A program made the translations under genes and the position numbers. Positions 1 to 10,187 of a stretch of DNA of 64,000 nt are shown piece by piece (within the stretch, counting starts at the first letter, position 1; each line of letters starts with the position of its first letter). Source of the stretch: Himantopus leucocephalus (taxonomy: Eukaryota > Chordata > Aves > Charadriiformes > Recurvirostridae); NCBI GenBank assembly GCA_003993805.1, contig RSEF01000002.1, positions 77,235,981-77,299,980 of the forward strand, written 5' to 3'. The notes beneath the pieces are model-generated. The model made no database searches and was not told the origin of the DNA. It worked only from the letters and a program-made list of their open reading frames with translations.

Positions 1-43
1 TTTTTTTTTTTTTTTTTTTTTCTTTTCCTTTTTTTTTTTTTTT
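1..43. repeat. T/C homopolymer-like run
   Basis: Forty-three bases of T with three C. It begins at the window edge, so its true length is unknown. It could be a simple repeat or the poly(A) tail of a minus-strand retroposon lying upstream. Confidence 0.7.
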
Positions 44-919
44 AATTCTGTTTGGTTTACTCCTTGCGGCCCCACGGGCCACCGAGCAGGGCCCACGCGG
101 CCACTCGTGGAGTGGGAGTGGGGCTGGCCCGGGAACCGGGGCTGAGAGGCGGCTGCCCTCTCCTCCTGACAGACACCCGAGGTGGGAAAGGCAATTCCTG
201 GAAGAGAAATTTTCATTTCGAAGCAGCCCAAGAACAGCTCTTCAAAACAAAAAGCAGAAGGAGGGAGAGGAAGAGGTCCCCACGAAGCCTCCACCACGGG
301 TTCCGAGGCTGGGGCGGTTTAAATCCGAATTGTTTCTGTTTTTCAAGGACGGATATACACGCAGACCGACCGATGGACGCTTTCTTAATGCCGACGAAAA
401 GCGTCCGTTTCCAGCAGCTCAGGCTTAATGCCACCGCTCTGCAAAACGGCGATTCTCCGCTTATTTTTTACAAGCTTCAGGATTTGGGCCCAGGACTTTA
501 GTGGAAGCCACCCCCATTCCTTGATTAACTAAAAAAAAAAAAAACCAACCCTTTATTTTTTTTCCGTGGATCCAACCCTCATTCGTGCGTGCTACGTAAA
601 ATCTCTGCAGCGCAAACGTTTTAGGAGAGTGAAAGGAGATGGGGAAAACCGATCTGAGCTCCTTCATTCGTAATTATTACCAGCAGTAATCTTTCCCCTT
701 CTTTCCCCACAAAAGCAGTAGCAAGTGAATTTCGCCTTTCCCTTTCTCTTAGCTAAATGCAAAGCAAATTCGGTGGCAACTGCTTGTGATCGGTCAATAA
801 TCCTCTACCATGACAGCGACAGGGCGGACTTAAAACCTTGAATTTGCATCAGACCCAAGAATAAGAGAGGAAAAAATTGGAAACAGGAGGCTCGGTTCTG
901 CTAAAAGGATTTTGAAGCT

Positions 920-935
920 GGGGGGGCGGGGGGGG
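920..935 (+). other. G-rich run, possible G-quadruplex
   Basis: Seven G, one C, then eight G in the FOXF2 intron. Runs this long can supply the four G-tracts of a quadruplex with short loops, but folding is inference. Confidence 0.35.
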
Positions 936-1199
936 AGCCGGATTTTTTTCGCACACTATTAAATCCTGCTAAATGATTGAATCAGGATTGTAATAAAGTG
1001 CCCCGGTTTATGGTGAGCATACCAGCAGGGTTATTAGAAAGCCGAGGAAATCCAGCGAAATAATCACTTTTATAAAGTGAGCTCTGCGGGGTGAAGGAGG
1101 GGACAGTGCCGGAGGAGACGGGCTGTGCGCGCCGCCTGCGCACCGCCGCCGGCCGCGGCCAAAGGCTCGGCTCCGCCACCCTGGGGAAAACCGGGAACA

Positions 1200-1309
1200 T
1201 TTCCCTCTTTTTTTTTTTCTTCTTCCTCCTTTTCTCCTTCTTCTTTTTTCATTTTTTCTTTTTCTTTTCCTTTTATTTTTTTTCTTTCTTTTTTTTTTTT
1301 TTCCCCCTT
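1200..1309. repeat. Long polypyrimidine tract
   Basis: 110 bases of T and C with only two purines (A at 1251 and 1275), inside the FOXF2 intron. It gives a phenylalanine-rich frame on the + strand and a lysine/arginine-rich frame on the other, neither of which is a real protein. Such tracts can form triplex (H-DNA) structures and are prone to slippage. Confidence 0.9.
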
Positions 1310-2477
1310 GACCCTCGGTCAGATTTGACGGGATCCCGCTAGCCGAGTTTGACATCCACACGCCAAATCAAATCCCTCTCTGGCTCTACCCTGCAGGCCT
1401 TGCTCAGGCAACGCTCCCCTCCCCGCCGGATCCAGTAGGAACCCTGCCAGACTAAAGATCCCAGCACGGCCCTACGGCGCGGGCTGTGGGAGGGGGGATC
1501 TCCCACGCGGCCTTTGGACTTTGTGCCCCGAAAAGGCTGCCTTAGGCTGTGGGAAATGAAAATGGGAATTTGCAAGGTCATTTACATGTCGGTGCCGCGG
1601 ATGTACTTCGCTTGTTGTTGTTGATGAACCGTAGGGTGTCCCCGGTCTGCCTCTTACGCTTGTGAAAGCGCACACGCGTGTAGGTGTGCGCGCTCCGACA
1701 CATACACACACATAAATAAATACACTATCAACACACAAACGGATCGTGGTTGGAATTCAACCTGCAGCCATTCAAGTCGAAAGCAAAAACCTCCCAGGGA
1801 CGGGATGGGGAGGGGGAAGAGGGAGCAAAAATGGGGATCAGGTTCAAATGGCTGCGGCACATCCAGAAAAACACGCAGGTCTCATCCTCTCCTCGCACAC
1901 ACGCGCTTCCCTCACCTACACCACAGGCAGAGGCTGACCTGAGCCCACACGCTGATAAATCCCCAGGCAGAGGGGCAGACGTTCAGCTCTGCGTGTGTGC
2001 CCACGCGGGAGGGATGCTCTGAGGCAGGCAGGCGTGCTCCCGGGATGCGGCCATGCCTGTGTCCGTGGGCATCCACCTCCGCCCGCCTTCCTCTCCTCAG
2101 GCTGCGTGCCACACGGTCGTGTAGCTTATAACCTCCCCGGCAAGAGGGGCCACGGGGGCTCGTACGAGCACGGGTGCGGCCCCGAGCCCACCCGCGGGCG
2201 ATGGGGCACTCCGGGGCATCCAGATCCCCTCCTCGCTCGAGGCGATGGGACCCGCCGCTCTTTCCGCCCTGCAAGCGGGGCAGGCTTTGCCCCCGGGGAG
2301 CGCCCAGTCCGCTGCCAGGAAAGCCGGCTGGGAGCTCCCGAACCTTGCAGGAGGGAGGCGAGACCGGGGGAAACGAAGCGGCGTGTCAGCCCGGCCGTCC
2401 CGCAGCCTCCCCTCCCCGCGGGCGAGGGAGAAAGGGCTGCTCCGCCCGAGCAGAGCTACCCGGCTTCTGAGCGCCTC

Positions 2478-2499
2478 TTCTTATTTCCTTCTCTTGCAG
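2478..2499 (+). other. FOXF2: Splice acceptor of FOXF2 last exon
   Basis: A pyrimidine-rich tract (from TTC at 2478 through CTCTTGCAG) ends in AG at 2498-2499. Downstream the frame changes at once from unrelated sequence to the conserved FOXF2 C-terminus. The exon starts with two bases (TG) that complete a split codon, so the intron is phase 1. Confidence 0.85.
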
Positions 2500-2666
2500 T
2501 GGGATTGCCTCGCTACCAGCATCACCCCTCCCCGGTGTGCGACAGGAAAGATTTTGTCCTCAATTTTAACGGCATTTCTTCGTTTCACCCGTCCGCTGGT
2601 GGATCTTACTACCACCATCACCACCATCAAAGCGTCTGTCAAGACATCAAGCCCTGCGTGATGTGA
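2500..2666 (+). CDS. FOXF2: FOXF2, last coding exon (C-terminal 54 codons), partial
   Basis: This exon encodes the C-terminus of forkhead box F2, a nuclear DNA-binding transcription factor that acts in mesenchyme, gut, palate and vascular pericyte development (family knowledge). The exon reads GLPRY at its start, then a conserved DRKDFVLNFNGISSFHPS segment, a tyrosine pair followed by five histidines, and the terminal SVCQDIKPCVM, with stop TGA at 2664-2666. As I recall them, both FOXF paralogues end in QDIKPCVM, but the FNGISSFHPS segment and the SVCQD form match FOXF2 rather than FOXF1. The forkhead domain is in exon 1, which lies before the window; the full protein in other vertebrates is roughly 440 residues. 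The reading frame is intact here and the histidine run is a family trait. The assignment to FOXF2 is by recognition, with no database search. Confidence 0.92.
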
Positions 2667-3329
2667 AGGCAGCGCCCCAACAGAGACAATCAGGTGGCAC
2701 GAACCGAGCCGAGGTATAGACGGACCCACGCAGATTAAATATAATGTGCACTCTGATAGCATTGATAGTACACGAGTCACTTAGCAAAATTACCTAAAGA
2801 AGCGGTGTTTTCGGTCCCCCTCCGCCCCTTGAAGGACACGTACAGCCGATACACGCTCCAAAGCGCTTCCTAAAAGAAAAATGCCTTGCGTGATGTGTTG
2901 GGTTAGGTGGGACTTCAATGTCCTTATGCCAAGTCTGACCACCTTAATCATAAATCGCCTTTCTGTGATCTCCTAAAGAATCGAGCTTTGGGAAAGGGAA
3001 CAATTCGATGCTTTCGTATACAAGAAAGTGTCTTTGAATAGGAAAAGCAAAGCTCCGAGCTCAGCACCTGCGAGGACTCCCCCTTCCGTTGCTGCGTTAG
3101 CGGGAAATTTACTTCTTTATTTTTTTCTCTCCCCAAGCCCTACCAAGGACACTTTGTATGGACTTCTGCACCGACCGATCGATATTATTAAAACAGTATT
3201 GTTTAGCCCTTTTGTGTATAGACTTTAAGAAAAGTTCCGTTTTTCCAGTATTGCAGCAATACAATGTTTTGTTTTTTTATTTTTACAAAAGTTGTTTTCT
3301 ACCACAATATTTTTTAAAAAATTATTTTA

Positions 3330-3335
3330 AATAAA
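3330..3335 (+). terminator. FOXF2: Upstream AATAAA poly(A) signal of FOXF2
   Basis: A canonical AATAAA hexamer in the AT-rich 3' UTR. Use would give a UTR about 100 bases shorter. Whether it is used cannot be seen. Confidence 0.4.
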
Positions 3336-3443
3336 TCTCGTGTATACTCACACACTATTGCTTTAAAAGGAGAATATATTTGCACTTATGTATACTTTTT
3401 ACAGTTTGCCAAAATATTTTGATGTACAAATTTTTTTTTTTCC

Positions 3444-3449
3444 AATAAA
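3444..3449 (+). terminator. FOXF2: Probable main poly(A) signal of FOXF2
   Basis: AATAAA follows a T-rich run (3431-3441). Cleavage would be expected 10-30 bases later, near 3460-3480, where AT-rich sequence gives way to GC-richer sequence. A TGTATATA motif follows directly (3451-3458). Confidence 0.65.
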
Positions 3450-3479
3450 ATGTATATAAACGACTATGCACTGGATAGG

Positions 3480-4530
3480 CGCTTATTTTCCCTCGGCTCC
3501 TTCTGGGAAAATTCTTCCACCCCAGCATCCGAGATTCTTAAAGCTGCAACCCCAAATCCTCCAGCCGCTGGAGGCGGAGGAGGGCAGCGGAGCGGTTGAC
3601 CCGAGGGGGACAGTGCCGCGGTCTCTGGGCTGCACCGCCCGCCCCCACCCACTTCCCACCCTAATTTTCCCCGCTGCTGGATAGACTTTGCAATAACCGG
3701 GTCAGTGGACGCAAAAGCAGCGGGGTCCAGACTGCCTGCTCCTCTCTTCGAGGGCTCCCCCAGGCCCGAAACGCCCCCCCCGCCCCCTTTTTAGGGCTGT
3801 GTCCAGGTGTCCCCGTGTCCCCGTCCCGCCTGCCCACGCAGCCCCGTCGGAATCCCTCTGTGCCCCGACGGGGCTTTGCCAGGCGCGGGGGCAGCAGCCC
3901 CTGTGCAACGCAGGGTTGCCCCCGGGAGGGCATGTCACGGGTGGGCGGCGAGAGGGATCCGCGATACAACCGTGGCTTGATGAGGACTGGGGGGAGGCAC
4001 CGAGAATGGCGTGGCGAGTGAACGGGGCGGGAGGGGAGAAAAGAGAAAAGAAAAAAACCCCAAACAAACAAAAGAAAACAAAAAAGGGCCCCCCAAGTAC
4101 CCCAAGCCAAACAAACCCTGTCCCCACGGTGCCGCCGTGCCCTGCGGAGGGGTGGGCGGCCGAGGGTCGGAGCCGGGCACTGGGAGCTGCTCTCCTGCGC
4201 ATCCCACAGAAGCCCCCGACCCCCCCGACCCCCCGGCTCCCGAGGGATGCCCGCCGAACCCACCCGGCACGGCACGGCCCGCCTCGGCCCGGGGGGGGTG
4301 GCCACGGCCACGGCCACGTCCCGGGGGCAGCCCCTGCGCGTCCCCGCCGGCGGGCGCAGCTCGCCGTCGCCCCCCGCGCAGCCCGTCCCGTCCCACGGAG
4401 GGGACAGAGGCGCCCCCGTACCCCAATGCGCCCCGCAAAGTGGGGGGGGCCCCCGCCACGCCGCCCCGGCGCTCCCCGGCCCCGCGCCCGAACGCTGAAA
4501 AGCGCGAGAATTTCAGCAAAACGGTGTATG
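3480..4530. promoter_or_regulatory. CpG-rich block downstream of FOXF2
   Basis: Very GC-rich sequence with many CpG, densest at about 4200-4500, and repeated short GGCCAC units near 4300-4320. Long frames on both strands (up to about 300 codons) follow from the scarcity of stop codons and show no recognisable domain. CpG islands downstream of developmental genes can be promoters of noncoding transcripts or Polycomb-bound islands; which applies here is inference. Confidence 0.5.
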
Positions 4531-4538
4531 TAAAGCGA

Positions 4539-4616
4539 ACGTATGTACATACACGCGTACATACGTATATACACATATACATATAAAATTATATCTATGT
4601 AATTATATACAGAGAT
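4539..4616. repeat. Alternating purine-pyrimidine AT/CA-rich simple repeat
   Basis: Imperfect GTAC/ATAC/ATAT dinucleotide-like sequence. It contains a perfect inverted repeat with 10-bp arms (4539-4548 and 4557-4566, eight-base spacer). The boundary with the CpG-rich block just upstream is sharp. Confidence 0.8.
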
Positions 4617-4619
4617 AAA

Positions 4620-5331
4620 ACTCTTCATCTTCTAAAACACACGTTTATGCTCAAACATGCCCTTTTCTTCCCCGAGCTTCTCAGGGCCTGTGATAAATTA
4701 TAAAGTCAGTTTCAGAGTTTGCTCCGACCACAGTGCTGTGTTTACATTCTTTCCGAGGCAAGCCTGCATGGTCGTAATTTATATCCTAAACACTTGAACG
4801 TAACTTGTTTATACAGGAATGACAGGACCTCAAAGAGAAAAAAACTGCCGTTCGCCTCCCCCCCGGCCGCCGGGCGCGGGCCGCCAGTGCCCTCCAGCGG
4901 CCCCGGGCCGGCAGCTTCACCCAATTTTTGGCATGACGGCTTTTAGATTTCTTCCCACCTTCTTTTCTGAATGCCGTTATAGCCCAGAAAACGGGAGTAA
5001 TGCTCACACTGGCCGTTGTCCCAAGAAAGGGGAAGGCTCTGCGAGGGCATCCTTCGGTTTTGGGCTTCTGCCTTCTCCCGTAATAATTTCAGGCTATTCT
5101 CGTTTAACAGACCGAGGTTCCCTTTCCCCTGTTAAAGCTTCCCAAACAAAGGCCGTTTCAGAAGCGGTACTCTTTAGACATCCGTATGTTTCTGGGTTGC
5201 TGTCAGTAAAATGAACCCAGCCTCTTTCTTCTGAATTCAAGGGTGACCAGCAAACGACCAGGAGGAAAAAAGTGGCCAGATTTTTAAGTTAATTTGATCT
5301 GATTTTATTTTGATATTTGATTTTATTACAG
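4620..5331. other. Unique sequence, no gene seen
   Basis: A GC-rich patch (about 4850-4920) lies in otherwise mixed sequence, and AT content rises toward 5270-5330. No coding frame with recognisable similarity. Confidence 0.5.
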
Positions 5332-5435
5332 TACCTTCTACCCTAGGAATTCAGCTCTTGTTTAGTCTAAAGAGCTCCAGTGGCCACAGAGCCAGTGAGA
5401 GTCAAGACCAAGAGCTGTGCCATTGAGAGGACAAG
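5332..5435 (+). ncRNA. Candidate exon of an unannotated transcript (exon A)
   Basis: A 104-bp segment is preceded by a T-rich tract ending in TTACAG (5326-5331) and followed by a strong donor, AAG then GTATGT at 5436. All three forward frames contain a stop, so it would be noncoding. It lies 1.9 kb past the FOXF2 poly(A) signal on the same strand. No transcript evidence is available; splice-like signals also occur by chance. Confidence 0.3.
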
Positions 5436-5964
5436 GTATGTATGTTTTAGCCATACAGTTAAAAATCCTTTGCGTCTTTTTACATTTGTTAACGGTCATT
5501 GAGCATGCCAGAATACTTCATATTTTGGAAAAAGAAATTCTTTGTTAGCGATCCAGCACACTGAGCCTTCTAAACGTAACAGTAGTGATGCAGTACTCAC
5601 CTCTGAGGCTTTCAGCATCAGAGAAAGCTGAAATCTCTAGTGTTAAAACCAGAAGTCTAGATAGGTTTATTTAGCCTGAGCATTGTGAAGGAGCCCGCAG
5701 GGGCATATGTGAATTTGAGTGTGTATTTGCTAGTCACCCTGTAGGGAAATTTGTAGCTGTTGTGCCAAAATGCGCATCAGTTGGTATAAAACATGGGAAG
5801 GGCTGTGTCTCTGCAGCTTTCTTAGTGCTCTTTTCTATGACAATAGTCTATTATCTTTATCCTTTATCTTTTCATTCCTTGCTTGCTGACATGTCGCCGA
5901 CTGCCTTGTCCTCTATGAGTGGGTTGCAAGAGGCCTAAGCAACACCTCTGTTTTTCTTTAACAG

Positions 5965-6081
5965 TGCTTTAGTCCAAATAGCACCCAACAGCAACCACCC
6001 ACCTCCACCGAGTCTGAAAATATGGTCATTGCTGACTTCCAGCCTCAGGCTTCAGCCCGTACAACCACTCCGTCCTTACAG
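5965..6081 (+). ncRNA. Candidate exon of an unannotated transcript (exon B)
   Basis: A 117-bp segment is preceded by TTTTTCTTTAACAG (ending 5964) and followed by CAG then GTGAGC at 6082, an excellent donor. One forward frame is open across all 39 codons in phase 0 and is rich in Ser, Thr, Pro and Gln, but 39 open codons are not significant and exon A has stops in that frame. Most likely noncoding if real. Confidence 0.3.
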
Positions 6082-6089
6082 GTGAGCAC

Positions 6090-6559
6090 AAAGGAGGATG
6101 AGAGCGGATAGCTTCTGGGTGCACTTGATGAGCTTGTGTATTCAAAAAGCTGCATTAATTTTTTCCAACCAGATCAGTTGGTCTAATGCATTAGTAATGC
6201 GTCTCCCGCAAACCTCGTTTCACTAATGACCTCAGACCGCCGCAGCTACAAGAAAGCTACAACTAAATTACAAACAGTTAGTCATCTAGACTGATGGCGT
6301 ACCTCACATTTGGTGAGACGCTGAGGCAAATGGATTGAATGTAGACTAATCCAAACATTTCCATTATTAGAGCACACTAGGCAGGGTTTCCGCAGGATGG
6401 GAAGAAATCACGCTGGAGCGCCTCAAACAGTTTGCGTGTGATCCGCTTTAATCTTATAGATATATTTTCTCCATTCTCTGGTTTCATCACAGTCTTAGTG
6501 CCTCAGTGGAGGGATTTTGCTTGTGAGGGTGTTTATGTTATGCAGAAGAAAACCACTCA
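6090..6559. other. Unique sequence, no gene seen
   Basis: Mixed-composition unique sequence, with TAATGCATTAGTAATGC-like repeated short words near 6185-6200. No repeat family or coding frame recognised. Confidence 0.4.
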
Positions 6560-7010
6560 GCCACTCCAAAGCTGGGACCGTTTGAACAATCAATTTAACA
6601 TTGGCAAAATTAGCCAAAGGCAGAGATATCTTATGTGGGATGTTGAATTTCTAGCGGGTAGTTGACCAAAGCGTTCTTTAAAACAGTCAGTTTATTAATC
6701 CCATTAAATCCTCTTGCCCATTATTCTATTAAGACCAACATCAGACTATTATCTTGCTGTGTTTTGGCTCAGTTGGCAAAGTACTTTTAGCCAACGTAAT
6801 ATTTTCAGTTTAGTGCGAGAGTTTTAACCCGCTTTAGAGGCAAAAAAAAGTAAAGATTTTTATTTTTTTTCGCTCAATAACAATGAGCCTGATTTTATTG
6901 AACTAGAAAGATTTGCTCATAACATATGCATGAGGTAATATTTAAATAAGCCTGTTCAATAAAATGCTAGGTATGTCACTTAGGTCCTGAGAAAGCAAGG
7001 TGCTGCTTTC
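6560..7010. promoter_or_regulatory. AT-rich candidate conserved non-coding element
   Basis: A unique, repeat-free, AT-rich stretch dense in transcription-factor-like words: AACAATCAATTTAAC near 6583, TTTATTAATCCCATTAAATCC near 6690, AATAACAATGAGCC near 6877, and TTGCTCATAACATATGCATG near 6911. This composition is typical of developmental enhancers near forkhead genes, but conservation was not tested. Confidence 0.3.
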
Positions 7011-7026
7011 AATTATAATTTTAATA

Positions 7027-7112
7027 TACCTGAGCACGTGAGTACTCCCATTAACGTCAATGGGATTATGCAGACGCTTTGGGTTAAAAGTGCTTTGCTG
7101 AAGAAGGATGAT
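7027..7112. repeat. Ancient sauropsid palindromic (MITE-like) repeat
   Basis: A short element is built around the imperfect palindrome TCCCATTAACGTCAATGGGA (7046-7065; 7-bp perfect arms), preceded by CCTGAGCACGTGAGTA and followed by AAAAGTGCTTTGCTGAA. This layout resembles a dispersed short repeat I recognise from turtle, crocodile and bird sequence. The family name is not certain. Confidence 0.5.
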
Positions 7113-10087
7113 GGGACTAGAGTTAAACATTACAGGTTCCTCCTATATGCTGCAGCTGAGCCCTGTGTAAGAACTGGAGTAGAATATACCTGATTCATAT
7201 ACAGGATGAAAATTAATTCAAAACATACTCCAGCTTTGAATAGAGATGTATTTTACAAAACCTGCTGGCATTAATCTGCATGAAATACTGCCTTAGCTAA
7301 TAAGAACACCCGGGCTTTATTTATATATTGAGCCATTTGATAGATACAAATGAAGAAAGAGGTAAATAGAAGCCAACATATTTTTGAATAAAAGCCCAGA
7401 GGTTCTCTCAGAGTTCAATGATCTTTGTGTCTAGATTATAAAGAATTCAGAGCAGCTTCGTGTGACTTGCCAACTACTGAATAGAGTTCCAAAACATCTG
7501 TAATATTAAACAACTTCAAGCCTCCTTTTTATGCTTGTTTTCATCCAACAGTGATTTATAGAAATCTATTGGCTTCTCCATTGGTCATTTCTAAAAAGAA
7601 ATATGCCGGGAGGAGAAGGCGGTTTTAAAATTTGTTGAGACACCACTACCAAACTGCAGCTGGAATTAGAGGTATTTTAACAGTGGATTTAGATTTATTT
7701 AGGAGATTATGGAGAAATGTTAACTGCATTACATCGGTTACTTTAACCATTGCAAAATGAATTTGTGGTGTTGTGCAAAGAACCGTTGGGCTCACAGGTA
7801 ATTTGATGTTTTTGGGTAATTCAAAGAGACTGAGCTGCTTTTGAGGAACTGATAAAGGACAGATTTCTTGGACTAGATCCCCACTGGTAACATTTTCCTT
7901 GCAGCAGAGTTGCAGCCCATTAATTCTCACTGTCCAAATATAGGTAGCTTTAGTTTAAATTAGAAGTTTTATAACTGATTTAGCTGAGCTACTGAAATCC
8001 TTTATGTACACAATCTTATCTCATTTTCAGAGATCCTCTTTGGATTGGTTTATACCTATCCTGATTAACATATACCAAACACATTTTACTTGATGAAAAA
8101 TCTCTGGGTTTTATTTTTGTATCAGCTCAAACTGGTTTAAAATTACTCTCTGAGACAGCAGTTTTCTGATACGATGAAAGGTGTGATTTAGTTCAAACTC
8201 CATAACTGGTGTTTATGGACACTCCATCACCGTAATCCCTCGTTTATACATGTACATCTGCAAGCTACGCCAATACGACCAACTTTAAAGTGGTATCAGC
8301 TCCCAAAAGCTGACTGAAACTAAACAGGGCAGTGTCTGTGACCAGGCAATCCTTATGCTAAAGGGCTGCAGCTTTTCCCTGGAAGAAAGCTGGATGTCAG
8401 AAACTGGATCTAAAGCATGATCATACTGGAAACTCCTGGACAATTTTGCTTGTGGAATCAAGGCTTTAAAATCAGGCCTTGGGCCTTCTTGCATTCACTT
8501 TTTTTTTTTTTTTTTAAATCTGGAGGTTTCCCTGCCAGAGATTTGTTGACCACTGGTGGCTTGCAGAGAATTTGCTGGTGGCTTAGACACAGCTATTTGA
8601 TTACAGGACAGTGCCTCTCATCTTTCGTGGTGGAGAGAGCATGGGAGGGGGAAGATGCAGTGAAGATTAGAGTCAGCAGCATGATTCACTCTTTTAAAAA
8701 AGGAATAAAATGCTACCAACGTTAAAATTGCCGAAACACTGAAATGTTTCCAGCCTCTGTCACGTCTCCTTTGGCACATGGTCTCTCAGTGCTGGTAAGC
8801 CTAGATGGTCACTTGGCCATTAATGAAGGGAAAGAAGCATTAGAGAGGACAAGGAGCACCAGAAAAGCACTGGAGGAAGGGTACTTTGATCCCAGGTGAC
8901 AGATACTGGGGAGATATGTGAATGTTATCAAGTTGGGGTAATCATTGATAAAAGAGGTGCAAGAACAGGGGTAACTTCTGCAGCCATCATGGGAAGCTCC
9001 ACTATGTGACTATGACAGGCAGAGTTAGGTCCCTTAAAAATAGCTGTCATGTTCCACTCATCATATCACGCACTAAATCCTGCTTTCACGCGTGAGATGT
9101 TCCCCTCGCTGCAGCGCATCCCTTTTTCCCTTCTGAGGCAGAAACAGAGCCGTGCTGCAATTATTCACAAATACTGCCATGCTGATCTGGGAGCTGGGAC
9201 ACTTGAATACATTAATATGTTGGTTTCGCTTAGTGCGAGGCAGCAAGGAGAAGCGGACAGGAAAAAAAGCAACAGCTCAGGATAAGTGACCTCCAGTAAA
9301 CAAACAGAGGCTTGTCCCAGGACAGCAGAGGAGCAGGGGGTAGGAGGAATCTGGCTTGAATCTCTCTTGAAAGTGTCCAAAGTAGTCTGAGCAAGCACAA
9401 GCAGGGCTCCGGACTCAGCCAAGTTACTCAGCAGGCTCAGAGGCTCTGTCGAGAAAGCAGTAGGAGCTGTTTAGGGAAACCTATCTGAGACACAGGCATG
9501 TGGGAAGCAGCCCAGCCTTGCTCAAGCTCCCAGCAGTAGGCAGTATGGAGAGACGTGCAAAGCTGGTAGTTCTTCAATTATCTTTTCATTCTAAAAGCAT
9601 TATTTATTCCATGAAAATCAACCAACGGCCTGGATTTCAGAAGACCACTTTATCCCTGGATACTCACAGCTGCAGGCTCCCCCAAAGGTGGCAAATGCTC
9701 AGCCCCGCAAACACCCCGGGAAGTGCAGCCGGCACACTGCGTGTCACTGCAGCCCCTGGTCACTGAAGCATGATCTTCCACCCAAGAGAGGAAAGGACTA
9801 CAGCTCTGTGCTTGCCCTCAGCAAGACCATAACAAGGACAAAGATGGAGCTCAGCTGGAGCAGCTGATGCCTGGTGCCAGTGTGTTTGTGACGGTAACAG
9901 CGGTGAATATCCAGGAAGGCGATGACAGCAGCTAGTGTGTAATCTGGTCAGCAGAGTGCAGAGGGATATTCCCCCAGCATGATTTAGTCTTAGACCTCTG
10001 ATATTTTCAAGCTTCTTTTGCTGTCCCCTCTCACTTTTCCATGCCTGTTGATTACCCCAAAAGATTTCTCCCTCAGCCAAATGAGTT
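7113..10087. other. Unique intergenic sequence
   Basis: No gene or recognisable mobile element. A T-run at 8497-8515 is the only simple repeat noted. Frames of up to about 100 codons match chance expectation. Confidence 0.5.
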
Positions 10088-10187
10088 NNNNNNNNNNNNN
10101 NNNNNNNNNNNNNNNNNNNNNNNNNNNNNNNNNNNNNNNNNNNNNNNNNNNNNNNNNNNNNNNNNNNNNNNNNNNNNNNNNNNNNNN
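10088..10187. other. Assembly gap (100 N)
   Basis: Exactly 100 N, a conventional placeholder, so the real size is unknown. Flanks show no obvious repeat. Confidence 0.98.

Larger units (their letters stand above)
1..2499 (+). other. FOXF2: FOXF2 intron, 3' part
   Basis: This is inferred to be the intron preceding the last FOXF2 exon, because the exon at 2500 begins with a good splice acceptor (pyrimidine-rich run ending TTGCAG at 2494-2499) and no forkhead-domain reading frame exists upstream in the window. The stretch opens with a T/C run (1-43), has a G-rich run at 920-935, a 110-bp pyrimidine tract at 1200-1309, and becomes GC- and CpG-rich at about 1080-1180 and 2000-2480. An open reading frame runs from 1995 into the exon, but its upstream part does not resemble FOXF2 and is interrupted by the acceptor, so I read it as intronic. 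The donor site and exon 1 are outside the window. Confidence 0.8.
2667..3470 (+). other. FOXF2: FOXF2 3' UTR
   Basis: About 800 bases run from the stop codon to the last poly(A) signal. The first half is mixed in composition; the second half (about 3100-3470) is AT-rich with many TATT and TTTT motifs, as is usual for conserved 3' UTRs of developmental regulators. It contains a perfect 15-bp palindrome GTATTGCAGCAATAC (3248-3262), an internal AATAAA at 3330-3335, and a TGTATATA Pumilio-type motif at 3451-3458. The 3' end is estimated from the signal, not observed. Confidence 0.75.

Noticed and set aside
1008..1361. Lys/Arg-rich (minus) and Phe-rich (plus) frames
   Set aside because: Direct translations of the pyrimidine tract.
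1995..2666. 223-codon open frame covering the FOXF2 exon
   Set aside because: Only the part after 2500 resembles FOXF2. The upstream part crosses a good splice acceptor and has no similarity, so it is intron read-through.
3702..4628. 308-codon minus-strand frame
   Set aside because: It lies in a CpG-rich block with few stops. Composition is Arg/Pro/Gly-rich, no domain is visible, and long frames occur on both strands.
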